Below are positions 46,006 to 57,350 of a stretch of DNA of 64,000 bases, piece after piece. The position numbers and the translations under genes are program-made. Numbering within the stretch: the first letter of the stretch is position 1; each line of letters begins with the position of its first letter. Origin of the DNA: Dipteris shenzhenensis. Lineage: Eukaryota > Polypodiophyta > Polypodiopsida > Gleicheniales. Location of the stretch: the NCBI GenBank assembly GCA_047967505.1, contig CM106540.1; one strand, given 5' to 3'. The notes beneath the pieces were generated by a model. That model was given only the letters and a program-made list of their open reading frames with translations, was not told the DNA's origin and ran no database searches.

Positions 46006-46125
46006 CGCATCAACCCTAACCCTAAGGGGTTCGCATGTATATCTTCATGTTCATTGTATACACTTAGTGTACATGTAGCTATATTGTGTGCACTCCCCTC
46101 TCTCTCCCTCATTGTCATATCAGAG
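46006..46125 (+). repeat. related LTR end with primer-site relic
   Basis: Directly after copia-4: a second LTR-like end with CAACCCTAACCCTAAGGGG, a TC-rich run and then TCATATCAGAGC at ~46114-46125, two bases off the tRNA-Met primer site. It looks like the end of a related LTR. Confidence 0.6.
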
Positions 46126-48294
46126 CCGATGGTGCTCCTCCCTTCATGAGTGTCAAGCCCTCCTTGCGAGGCATCCTCTGTGTGAGAGAGATTTCCATTC
46201 GAGAGAGAGTCGATCCCTTGCTTCATCAAGGCACGCAAGCCCTTGCAAGGAATGCAACCTCTCCTTGAGGCATCTCCATTCCTTTGCTAGCTCTCATCGT
46301 AGAGCCCCTTCTTCTCTCCATTTCAGATAAAAAATCTCTCCATTCTGCTTCATGGAGGTCAAGTTATGCTATTTTGAAGCTCTATAGATTTCTTTGAGAG
46401 ATCTTCTAGGTTTTGTGAGAGAGAAAGGTTCTTTTCTGAGTCTACGAGACTCTAAGGTTTTGTTGGTGTTCTCAAAGGTTCTGAGCTTTGTACTTAGCCT
46501 CTGCTTTTTGGTGATGTTCCTCGAGGCATCTCCAATCCCTTGTATAGTGGCTCAACTGAATTTGAGAGCCACTTTGAAGAGAAGCTAGCTCCTCCTCTAC
46601 AAGCTCAAGGTCGACCCGGCTCGACCTCCTTTGTCTACTACAATGACCTCAAAATTCATGATGGGCACCTACCCACTCCAACCTTCACTCACAATGAGGA
46701 CTTCTACAACTCCTTCTTTCATAATAGCCACCACAACCAACGTGGGCTCTACACGGCGACTCTCATGCAAGGCAAGGAGCTCCACCCACCAACACACGAC
46801 AACACCAGCTCCTCAAAAGTTAGACTATCCATTGTCCATCCCTACCAACTCCAACAATGCCTCTCTAGCATCAACATCTAGTGCCATAGCGTACGTGACC
46901 ATAGCGTCTCTAACTAGGGCTAAACAAACAAGAACAAACAACCAAAACGGTGGCTCCAACGCAAGCTTAAATGATTAGGGAGCTCGACACACACAGCCAA
47001 CTCTTCAAAGTGCCTGGGCTCCTACAACTTCGACACCGAAGCACCAATTGGAGGTGGCAACCTATTCAACCCACTGCATGCAAGGTAAACTTCTTCAATC
47101 AAATGGCTTCAATGAAGATCCAGTGACGCAGCTCATAGTAGCAACCAGAGGCGAACTCCATCAATGACTCTCGAATGATGCCAATGAGATCAGCACTCAA
47201 CCTAGGCTCCAAAGCTTTAGCCGCCTCCAACAAAATGCGCCTGCAACGCTCAACAACAAAGCTAGCCCTAGCTTCACTGACCAAACGACCTCTACAGCCC
47301 ACTCTCCCGCATAGCATCGACTCAAGGCTTCAAAACCTTCACCGCCACGACTCTGTAAGCTTCCAACAATGCTGAGCACCACGGGTGCTACTCATAGCAC
47401 TATAGTTCCAACGCCTCGCTAGCGACCAACCCAGTCAACCAAACGCCACCATCAATGAAGTCATATTCAAGCAAGGCACTTAGCCTCATAGCTCCCCCGC
47501 TACGTGACTCGCACAACGACCAACAGATGGTAGCTCCTACTCGGCTAGCAGCAACATGCAGCTCCAGAAAATGTAGCCAACCGACCTCAGCCTTGGCCTC
47601 CAGTCAACAAAGCCTTCACGGCTCCTACAATAAAGGAAATGCGACATAGATCCTCAGCACATGTCCACCTCCATCAACGGACTTCCGCGGGTCTTAAAGG
47701 AATATTTGGGGATTCTAGGGAATCTCCAAGATTCTGACGTCACATGTTATCTCTTTCGGCTCGCCACCTACTGGCAGATTATACCTTACCCACACTCTAA
47801 TCACCTACATTCTGACACTTGGTAGATAATACCTTACCTAGGTTAGGTAAATTTGACCCTAGGTCAACCAAGGATAAGATTGGTTAACCAAATTGACACG
47901 TGGTAGCCAATTATCATCTGGTTTGGTCCCCACACAAGAGGGTAAGGCTACCTATCTGCAACGTGGCAGATGTGGCATGTCATCAGTCCTACCACATCAT
48001 CATGGCCATCTCAGCCTACTTAGTCAACATCATCCTGCCCAATCAATGCACAGCCACCAACTGCCCAATCAGTGCATAGTCACCAGCTACCAACTAGGCA
48101 CAGTTATCTCTCCATAGGCACACAGTGAATTCAGCATGTGCCACCCTCTGCCACATCACCCTCCATGCCACCATCATTTTTGGGCCTTCTTGGGATGAAG
48201 CTTGACCTATCCTTCCTAGGGCTGTATCTTTTGATCCAAAGGGAATTTTGCAACGGTCCAAAAAGTAAAATTGCTCGGTAGATCATGCTCTACA
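46126..48294 (+). other. leader-like sequence of a copia-4 relative
   Basis: Resembles the copia-4 leader in composition and phrases (CCACATCATCATGGCC, TTTTGATCCAAAGGGAATTT, GTAAAATTGCTCG), but no gag follows. Frames up to 115 codons at 46540-46978 show no family motifs. Confidence 0.5.
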
Positions 48295-50294
48295 CACTGC
48301 ACACCATAGACATTTCCATAGGTCATAGTAATTGATTCCTCATCATCGAAACCACCTCTTGATCCATTGCAGCACACCTAGCACATAAAATGAATACAGA
48401 TAAAATTCATGTGTTGCATTTATCGCATCAACATGTAGTCTAGCTATAGACTAGCACCGCCTTAGAGGAGATCCAACTCCACCAAACCAAGTAAGCCATT
48501 GTTGCATCACCCAATTAGTTCCCACCGACATCAGTCCCTTTGGATTTATCATTGAATACACATTCAGACACTGACACCAGCTCAATCTCTTGGCATTTGG
48601 CACTTCAGCACCTCAGTGTGACACTTGGTAGAGTGATCTTCCTCTCGGAGTCAAGAGTCTTGCATTCTTCTTGCACGCACACATGCCACCATGTACAGTC
48701 ACATTTGTTGACTATTTTTGGCATTGGTTCCTGCACATACACATTAGCCTTGTACAACCTCTTGGCTACTCCCGACACACAGTTGTCATCATTCAATTAC
48801 AAGCTTGATCCTTGGCACACATACATTCTCACATGACTTGGTTTTGACTGTTTAGTGTAAGCCTCCCAATGGCAACTCTCACACAATGCTCTCATGGGTA
48901 GACACTCTCGTCGGAAGCCTCTTACACAGAGCACCAAACCCCGCCTCCTCCAGCATGGAGTTCTTTGCATCACACAGTTGATGATACACAATCATAACTC
49001 TGGACAAGATCCACGAGTGGAAAGAGAACCTACTTCGACCATTCATTGCCACAAGGTATGTACCAGTCTACGATGCAGACTCGAGCCTCATTAGCCTTCG
49101 CAGATCAGTTGCAAATGCTTTAGATATTAGCATGGACATTCCTCAATAAGCCCTCAGCATGAGGCACACCTCTCAATAAGCCCTCAACATGAGGCACATT
49201 AGGCAGTAAGACCTCAGCATGAGACACTTTACGCAGTAATCCCTCAGCATGAGGCATATTTGATGGTAAGCCCTCAGTATGAGGCAGTCTCATCTACATT
49301 AGCACAAACTGATTCTTATGATGCACAACTATCATCTTTATGCATGGATCCAACTCCATCTTTTGCCACAGATGCAGATACTCAGCAAGAGTTCACTAGT
49401 GATCATGCATTTATTCAGCAGTAGAGGTAAGTCATGAGTATGAGACCCTCACATCTTCTGCCACATGCGGAGATTTATGCCATAGTGCATTCATCTCTTT
49501 AGTTGATTTTATAGCATCCATCACTGATGCTTTCACCTCTGACACAGAGCATACCTTGGGCTCAGTTTCCTTCAACAGTTCAAATTAGCAGATCAGTCTT
49601 CGAGACATTTCAGCATTGGCTGAGTGATGCCGGATTGCACCCTTAGATCCAATTATCACCACCTCCGATCTGCAGATCATTCCGCAGCACGAGGATACCT
49701 ATGCATAAATGCAATCCTACCCTAGTGCAGTAGACATCATCAAGTTCTGCCATAACGCAACCTGGGGAGACTCAGTGTTTCAACATCCACTTATGGTTAT
49801 AGTATACAGTCCCTACATGATGCAGATTAGTGGTTGGATCCAGCATTACAAATCAGTCCCTATACTCTCGCGGGATTCCCTCTGAGAGTTTGGGGCAGAG
49901 TGCTAATACTTTTACAGCTTTGAAAGACCGACCCTGTAAATATGCATCAACGGGCATGAAACTCTGGGCTTCTCTTGTATTCCCATATGGACTGCAACGT
50001 GTAAACGATGCCCAGTCAGACATGCTACATGCCCACTCTACTGCTCTCCGTCTTCAACCTTGGTATAGTATGGCACATGGTGAGGGCAGCAATGCTAGGA
50101 GCCCCATAGCGAGTTGGAGTCTTCTTGTTACAACTAAAGACCTGCATACCGCATTTTAATGCTATAAGACTCTCTACGAAGGCCATAATGCAGTGGTCTG
50201 GAAGCGGGAGCTAGTGGCAATGTGGTTGACTAGATGAAATCAAATGACCATCACAGGCTACAAAAGCCACCGAAAACAAGCAGCAGGGGCACCA
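48295..50294 (+). repeat. 2-kb duplication, first copy
   Basis: Runs from CACTGCACACCATAGACAT to AGGGGCACCA; exactly the same phrases start the second copy 2000 bases later. Contains the 30-base minisatellite. Confidence 0.8.
49145..49294 (+). repeat. 30-base minisatellite, five units, coding-like
   Basis: Five units of AATAAGCCCTCAGCATGAGG plus ten variable bases. In one frame each codes for a ten-residue unit around PQHEA; the frame stays open for ~35 codons beyond the array except for one TAG in unit two. Confidence 0.8.
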
Positions 50295-51208
50295 CACTGC
50301 ACACCATAGACATTCCATCTAACATTTCCATAGGTCACAGTAATTGATTCCTCATCATCAAAACCACCTCCTGATCCATTGTAGCACACCTAGCACATAA
50401 AATGAATACAGATAAAATTCATTTGTTGCATTTATCGCATCAACATGTAGTCTAGCTATAGATTAGCACTGCCTTAGAGGAGATCCAACTCCACCAAACC
50501 AAGTAAGCCATTGTTGCATTACTCGATTAGTTCCCACCGGCATCAGTCCCTTTGGATTTATCATCGAATACACATGCACACACTAACACCAGCTCAATCT
50601 CTTGGCATTTAGCACTTCAACACCTCACTGTGACACTTGGTAGAGTGATCTTCCTCTCAGATTCAAGAGTGTTGCATTCTTCTTGCACGCACACATGCCA
50701 CCATGTATAGTCACATTTGTTGACTATTTTTGGCATTGGTTCCTGCACATACACATCAGCCTTGTACAACCTCTTGGCTACTCCCGACACACAGTTGTCA
50801 TCATTCAATTACAAGCTTGATCCTTGGCACACATACATTCTCACATGACTTGGTTTTGACCGTTCAGTGTAAGCCTCCCAATGGCAACTCTCACACACTG
50901 CTCTCATGGGTAGACACGCTCGTCGGAAGCCTCATGCATAGAGCACCAGACCCCACCTCCTCCAGCATGGAGTACTTTGCATCACATAGTTGATGATACA
51001 CCAGTGCAGTAGACATCATCAAGTTCTGCCATAGTGCAACCTGGGAAGACTCAGTGTTTCAACATCCACTTATGGTTGTAGTAGATTAGTGGTTGGATCC
51101 AGCAATACAATCAGTCCCTATACTCTCAGGGGCTTCCCTCCGAGAGTTTGGAGCAACGTGCTAAGACTTTTACAGCTTTGAAAGACCCTGTAAGTATGCA
51201 TGAATGGG

Positions 51209-51790
51209 AGGAATCACAGGGTTGCGCAGATAATGACCTTTTCGATCCTGCATCAATTGTTGGAAAGAGACTCAAAGTTTACTGTCCTTTGGATAAAACA
51301 TTGTACGAAGGTCATGTGAAAAGTTATCAGCAAAGAAACTATCGACTTGGTGAAAGAAAAGGTGGAATGCCTTACTTGCACTGAGCCAAACCCATCGACG
51401 CCTAAGAAAGCTGAGCTCCTCAACAAATTCTTTGGGTGCTACTTCTTGTCAATCCTGAGAGTCCCATTCACTGAAACGTTCTCTCCATGCATCAGAGACA
51501 GTTAATACAAGCGGTGAGGACTCACATGGCAGTAATAACAAGTCTGAACGTTCTCATCCTAAAGTTGTCCAGGCCAGGGGAAAGTATGAGGGAGAAGAGG
51601 AAGAGGAGTGAGCAAAAGTGACACAAGAGACAGAAGAACTCGGTGATGAAGATGACATGGAATTCGAAGGGAAGGTAAACACAGAGCAGAGAAAGGGGAG
51701 AAAACAAGGTAGGGGTAAAAGGGTAACATCGACAGAAAAAGATACAACGCAGGGCGAGAGTTTGAACGATGTGAGTGTTGCGCTCAACTG
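51209..51790 (+). pseudogene. captured fragment with a Tudor-like domain
   Basis: Starts with a possible splice acceptor (AATCACAG at ~51220), then reads SIVGKRLKVYCPLDKTLYEG HVKSY, the hallmark of the Tudor-like domain near the N-terminus of plant MSH6 and in PDS5-type proteins (VGKR-x-VYWPLDK-x-WYEG). The first aromatic after VY is Cys and another Trp is Leu, both of which would weaken the aromatic cage. A frame change near 51350 continues VKEKVECL, then a highly charged Glu/Asp/Lys/Arg stretch up to ~51790 with one stop at ~51608, as follows the Tudor domain in MSH6. Which of the two families it came from is unclear. Confidence 0.6.
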
Positions 51791-52299
51791 AGTTACTAAT
51801 CCTCAAAATATGTATATTGTTCATCGAAACTACGCATGCATGAAAGCCATCAGCCACCATCAGACGAGCCCTCGCATCTGAAGAAGGGAGAGAACCTTCA
51901 TTCTTTGGTGGTTCTGCTCTCATGAAATGCTCCGCGATCTTTTATTTCCCTTCGGCGACAATAGATTGGGATTTTACATCGTTGGGTGAATTTGGGGAGG
52001 TGTCTGCATGAAGATAGGCAATAAGTTCCTAGCTGTGGTTAGGAAACTTGGTTCTCAGAAAATGCGAGCAAACGCAGAGAACAATGAAGTACCATGATCT
52101 TTGCAACGGGAAGTTGCTTCCTATGCACATCTAGGGTGGGGTTCAGCAATACTCGTCATTCTTGGGCGACAACACAAAGTGGGTATGTAGAGAAGCGCTT
52201 TCTTTGTGAGTTTGAAAGAACGAAGTACGAAAGTGGGACGAAATCAGAATATGTAAAATAGAGGGATAGAGAAAATCCAAACGAGAGAAGAAGGGGTAC

Positions 52300-52518
52300 C
52301 TTTCTCGAATTCACTAGAGCTGGTGTCCATGGAGTCATCGGATGCAGGCTCCTTAGCATCAAAGCTACCCATGGCATTTTGCAAGGGGGCGAACTTCCAA
52401 AAACGATGCATCAATTCCAAAGATGAGGTGTCCTCTGCTGCAATTCGGGAAACTTTATAGGCACGGACGAGCTTAGCATAAACATTGGCAAAGACGAAAG
52501 TGGAAGGTACCGAACGTC
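52300..52518 (-). pseudogene. captured exon of an unidentified host gene
   Basis: 219 bases open in one frame (73 codons, entry with two bases, exit with one), bounded by ATGGACAG| and |GTACCC. It includes VYAKLVRAYKVSRIAAED, MHRFWKFAPLQNAMG and a Ser/Asp-rich end. I do not recognise the family. It lies opposite to the Tudor fragment within the same insert. Confidence 0.45.
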
Positions 52519-52554
52519 CTGTCCATGCTCATACTACATACGCCAACACGAAGT

Positions 52555-52905
52555 ACAACGCGATTTGGATTTGCGAGTCTTGACCATTACAAGCTTGGGT
52601 GGAAGACGTATGGAGCAACGGTAAGAAACTCGAATGACAAGCCCAATGTTGAAGGATTTATCCCATTACCGAATCAGGCTGAGGATTCAACCTTGGAACA
52701 TGTCGCGGATCAAGCACGAGATAACAGAACTTTTGAACATTATAAAAGAGAGGAAGATCAAACAAAAGCCGTAAGCTGAGAAGCTCTAAAGAAGTCATAA
52801 GCAGTGAAGGAGTTGAGAATCTCACGTTTGATGGCGCATCACATGCAACAGGAGATTGGTGCCATGAGCATGTAGAAGGTGCTTGCAAGCTATGCCTTGC
52901 AAACA
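52555..52905 (+). pseudogene. captured coding fragment, unidentified
   Basis: An open stretch (…HYKLGWKTYGATVRNSN…, to 52779) ends at a stop. Coding-like sequence seems to go on in another frame to 52905 with several Cys/His (WCHEHVEGACKLCLANTC). No family recognised; the insert ends here where the duplicated leader resumes. Confidence 0.35.
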
Positions 52906-53198
52906 CGTGCATGAAACTCTGGGCTTCTCTTGTATTCCGCTCTACTTCCCTCCATCTTCAACCTTGGTATAGTATGTCACATGGTGAGGGCAGCAATGCT
53001 AGGAGCCCCATAGCGAGTTGGAGTCTTCTTGTTATAGCTAAAGACCTGTGTACTGCATTTTAAAGCTATAAGACTCTCTACGAAGGCCATAATGCAATGG
53101 TCTGGAAGCGGGAGCTAGTGGCAATGTGGTTGACTCGATGAAATCAAATGACCATTACAGGCTACAAAAGCCACCGAAAACAAGCAGCAGGGGCACCA

Positions 53199-54016
53199 GA
53201 CTTTCAAATCTTGTCTTTGGAATTTCAATGTTTTCTGAGTTGGGTGCTGTGGAGTCAATTGTTTACAGTCAATTTGGAGATACGAGAGAACGATTAGTTG
53301 CTCAGATAAAGGTCTGGTTGGCAGGTAGTTGTTATGGAAGCACTTGCTCTAAACAGAGAGGCAGACACAATTCAAATATGTACATATCTATTGGTGGTTA
53401 TTTCGTTTATATTGAGTGTGATATCAAAGTAGGTCTAGCAAGAAGTACATACATTAACTTCAAAAGTTCTAAGCCTAGTGAATAATATTTAATTTTCCAA
53501 CAAAAATGTAAAGACATTTGACTGAGAGGCCATACACAAAAGAGCTAAAAGTATGACCAACACAAGTAGCCTTCCTGTATTGCAACAAAAAAGTTTAGTT
53601 TGCAAGAACAACTCCCTAATTTAAGATGAAAAAATAAAATATCATATTAAGCACTAGAATACTGATGGTTATACATTGCAACCATCCGGACAAGATGGCC
53701 CATGAGAGACTTTAGAAGCCTTCATCAACAGGCACTGTAAATAGGACTTGATATTTAGAACAAAAATTACTTGAGAAGACCTAGCAAGCTCAATGCAGGC
53801 AAATGAGCAATGCTCCCCCGTTTCTTCGGACAAGGCTCGCTTCAGCCAGACACATTCTTCCTCTAACTTTGAGCCAAATAATCTCTTCTTCTAACTTTGC
53901 ATATTCCTCAATAGACACACCCTATATATGGGCAACAATACCTGAGCACAAACAACATTTGCATCTTCACTTATTTGTTTTCACGCCACCACAATTAATT
54001 TGATGTGTCCACCACT
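53199..54016. other. unassigned stretch
   Basis: A plus-strand frame to 53485 includes GAVESIVYSQFGDTRERLVA, perhaps another host-gene scrap; the rest is AT-rich with nothing recognised. Downstream region of the bZIP pseudogene. Confidence 0.4.
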
Positions 54017-54540
54017 TCACAAGCTCCACAGGATGTCAGAGTTATCATGTTGCTCCTTAGGTTCTTTATGTCTCCCCAAGGATGCATGCAAACAGGCTAT
54101 ATCACCATCACAGGGTGCATTGACAGTGTTAAGCAAGCATCCTCCTAAAAGAGGTTGCAAACTACCATCCCCTTTTGCAACCACCATGTCAAGTAGGGCA
54201 TGATAGATACACAAGCTCTGCTCTATTCTTCTCCTAAACTCAGAAAGAAGCATTCTAAGTCGGATAACCTCAGCTTCTAGAGTAGCTTGACCTTGTAATC
54301 TTCGGACTAGTTGCTAATTTAAAATCCTTAGTTGATTTACCTGCTCCTCCAAACAGGCTGTGTGGGCTTTTTTCTTCTCTCTATACTTTTTCATAGCCTC
54401 CCGATTTCCAATGGGCCGCTTCTTTCCAGTCGAAGGCGAAGGAGCATCCGTTGTGAAGCCTAGATTACAAGAGCTACCTGCTCGAGCCTTTCGAGGCACG
54501 GCTGAGATAGCCACTACCTCGCCACTACATTACTCTCGTC
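54017..54540 (-). pseudogene. group-F bZIP transcription factor (bZIP19/23-like), one stop
   Basis: Minus strand: KKRPIGNREAMKKYREKKKA is the basic region with N-x7-R, then HTACLEEQVNQLRILN. A TAG at 54311-54313 stands where Gln is expected, and the same frame goes on QLVRRLQGQATLEAEVIRLR MLLSEFRRRIEQSL, completing the leucine heptads, and runs 60 more residues to a stop at 54017. The wording is that of group-F bZIPs, nuclear factors that in Arabidopsis control zinc-deficiency (bZIP19/23) or salt (bZIP24) responses by pairing on DNA. The N-terminal His/Cys zinc-sensing motif is not seen; upstream (54540-54830) the same strand has short frames split by stops that may be its remains. Intronless, as in the family. 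Confidence 0.8.
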
Positions 54541-55489
54541 TAGTATGTGCAATCCATAACAAAGATACAGCCCTGTCATTCAATTTTTGAACTTGGAGGA
54601 GTCATCCAATCCGCGCTCGGTTGTTTCATCCATCTCCTCTCGCGGCGTCGCACAAGATTGAGGCTGAACCTCGTGCATTCACTGACGCCTTCTTTTGCTT
54701 TGAGATCCAGACATCGAGCTACTGGAGAAGACACCCTATAGCAATGACATACCACTCAGCTCTTTGTTGGACCTTTCCCGCAACCTTGAATTGTGGACGT
54801 TCTCCAAAATGCCATCGTCGTCTTGCTTAGGAGTTTCGATCGCGCAATCATAAAAAGTTCATTTTCGGGTCCCCGTTGGACCTCTGAATTCACAGATGAG
54901 CAGAACGACTATGCCAGAATCGGGAAAAACGGTGCAACGTGATCGATTTCCGAAGCAATGGGAGCGCAAACGAGCACGGGTGACACATCATGAACACAAA
55001 TGGCGGTGCATGCAACAAAGCCGAGCGACAAGGATGATGGCCAATGGGTTGCGAGCACGTGTGCGAGACACCAAGGTTTGACGACCTGTGGCATGGCGGC
55101 GAGCCATTGAACAAAACAAAAGAAATTGTAATTAAAAAGACAAAAATTATTTTTCACTTCTTGAGCGTCCTACGGCAAGCCCAAAAAGTGTCCCATGACC
55201 AAGATTGAACGAGTCAGCCAAGCGGGGCCTAGGGTTAAATTTTTATTTCTTGATATTAAAGGCATTTCAAGATCCACCCAACGGAGAGAGTGTGTACTTG
55301 GTGAGCGGGGCAGGTCTCTAACTCCAATAAAATCTCAAGTGTTAGGCCTAAGTTATGAGCACTTGCCCAACTTCCACATACTCTATCACTATTTAGTTCG
55401 CAGCACTTTAATAAAGCCCAACATCCACATACTCTATCACCATCTAGTTATGTAACTCGACCCGGTCACTAACACCATCCAATTGCTCC
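54541..55489. other. unassigned stretch between bZIP and P450
   Basis: May hold the decayed bZIP N-terminus (to ~54830). From 54830 to 55489 no gene is seen; CCCAACTTCCACATACTCTATCAC and a near copy at ~55369 and ~55419 form a ~50-base tandem pair. Confidence 0.45.
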
Positions 55490-57218
55490 CTACTTCCTCT
55501 CCTCGATTATGAGAGGAAAACCGTTCACAGGGGCAGGCATGGAGTCATACGACAGCTGCTCCAAGGGATCTACCGGAGTCCACTTGAATCTTCGCACAAG
55601 GTGGTGGACGAAGACAAGTATCACCATCCTCGCAAAATCACTTCCCGGACACATGTGAGGCCTCCACCGAATGGTAGAAACGTGTATGGTCCGGGACCAC
55701 TTCCAGAAAAACGAGACGGATCAAAAGTCTTTGGGTTGGGAAAGTGTTTTTCGTCCAAGTGGGAGTAGCAAAAACTCTGAAAGATCTGAAACAGAATGTC
55801 CGTGATTACTCGCAAGATAAGGTAAGTAGTGACGAATTCGAACAGGCAATTGATAGAAGAAATGTCGAAAGACTGGGGAATTCAGAGAAGAAAGCCTTGG
55901 TCGAACTTCTTACGTGCCACCCACGAGGAATTCTGAAACCCTCGTATTCAAAATCCTTTAAAGCCACCTTGAACACGCCATAAACTGGAGATTGCATCCT
56001 GAAGATCTCCTGGATCACGCTCCATGTGTACTTCATTTTTTGTAAATCTTCCCAGTTGAGCATCTCCCCTTGCTTTTTACACTCCGCTATTGCTGTTTGT
56101 TCTGCAAAAGATCCGTAGTTATACAAGGAAGCAAGGTTGAGCATATAAGCAGGCGTACCAGATCACACGTTATACACATACGAGCATAGTATCTGTGTGT
56201 ACTGGAAGAAATGATGCTAGTATGCTGTACCTTTGAGAACCTCTTCATGGCAGCTCGGATTCTCTGATAAGAATTTGCAGGCGAGATAGATGGAAGAAGT
56301 ATTGGTATCATGGCCAGCATATAAAAGATTCACGATGAGATCCACGATTTCTTTTTCAGTTAACGGCTTCCCATTTTCATCCTTGGCTGTGAGCAAAGTA
56401 GAGACCAGATCCTTGAGCTCCTCAGAATTCCCCGCCTCCGCCTCCTTCGGCGTGTGAAAGATCAATTCTCGTAGCAGCTTGTTTAAGCGAGCCCGTGCCA
56501 CATGTGCTCGGAAATAGGGAGTCCATGGAAGATAGATATGTAATGAGATTACCCCCGGGATGAATTCATCGAAAAGTCTACGAAGCTGTTTCCTCTTCTC
56601 CTCATCTCGAATTACGCCCAGAAACAGAACGGATGCGATCTCGAAGGTGTGCGACTTCGCCAACTTGTAGAGAGACGCGATCCGATCACGGCCGTGCCAC
56701 TCTCAATCGAAGTGTTGCTGCGTGAGCGTGTCGACGGTGGCCACGAACTTGCGCAAGGCCTCGGGGTAGAGGCAAACCATAGCCAGGCGGCGGAGGCGTT
56801 TATGGGGAGGGCCGGAGACAGCAACGAGGGAGGTGTCGCCAAGGAGGGAGAGGGCGGATTTGGGCCAAGTTTGGCCGACGAGGGTGCCAACGTTGGAGTA
56901 AAGGAAGCGATTGGCGAGAGGTCCATTGAGGAAGACAGTGGGGGAGAGGAAGAGGGAAGTTCGGAAGATGTGGCCATATTTGGAGGCGCGAGCTGCAACA
57001 AATTGGTTTCCTTGATTGAGTTTTTGAGCACGAAGGAATGCTAGAGTTTCACCCACCAAAGGGAGGCCAGAGGTGCCAGGGGGAAGCGGGGCTTGTTTCT
57101 TCTTGTGAAGCTGCCTAGACCCCAACACCACTCTCAAGAGAAAGAGAATGGCAACCCCCACGGCAACCACACTTGTGGCATATCTATTACCAAGTAGTCC
57201 CTCCATCACCACTCCCAT
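55490..57218 (-). pseudogene. cytochrome P450, CYP85 clan (CYP716-like), two lesions
   Basis: Three exons, 57218-56231, 56101-55914 and 55785-55490, with GT-AG introns of 129 and 128 bases. Membrane anchor near residues 10-30, then PLPPGTSGLPLVGETLAFL. Helix I reads YAGHDTNTSS, helix K EIFR (ExxR), then FDPSRF, and the haem loop FGG(G)PHMCPG with the Cys ligand near residue 438. Lesion 1 is a TGA at 56703-56705 in exon 1, just before EWHGRD. Lesion 2 is a missing base at ~55660 inside the haem loop; allowing for it the exons add up to 510 codons from 57275, or 490 residues from 57218. I choose 57218 because it directly precedes the membrane anchor; 57275 is in frame too. Such enzymes oxidise triterpenes or diterpenes at the ER. 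Either lesion could be a sequencing error, but both together suggest a pseudogene. Confidence 0.85.
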
Positions 57219-57289
57219 TTCTCCTCCACAACTCCTAAGAAATGTTGTTCGTATGGCCCTTTTCAAAGCACCCACACCTCAGGGCTTTC

Positions 57290-57350
57290 CTCTTTTATTT
57301 CCCTTTTAACACCATCCACACTTTTATTTCCCTTTTAACACCATCCACAC
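57290..57350. repeat. 29-base direct repeat upstream of the P450
   Basis: TTTTATTTCCCTTTTAACAC and the following CATCCACAC occur twice in tandem, in the P450 promoter region. Confidence 0.75.

Larger units (their letters stand above)
50295..53198 (+). repeat. 2-kb duplication, second copy, with deletion and insert
   Basis: Same as 48295-50294 but lacks the part equal to ~49001-49720 (join at ~51000) and carries an extra ~1.7 kb at 51209-52909. Outside those changes identity is high by eye. Confidence 0.8.

Noticed and set aside
46540-46978. Frames of 113-115 residues in leader-like DNA
   Set aside because: Two overlapping frames of similar length, both Ser/Thr-rich with no motif; fits leader composition.
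56612-57044. Overlapping frames (131 and 139 residues) within P450 exon 1
   Set aside because: Alternative-frame shadows of GC-rich exon 1.
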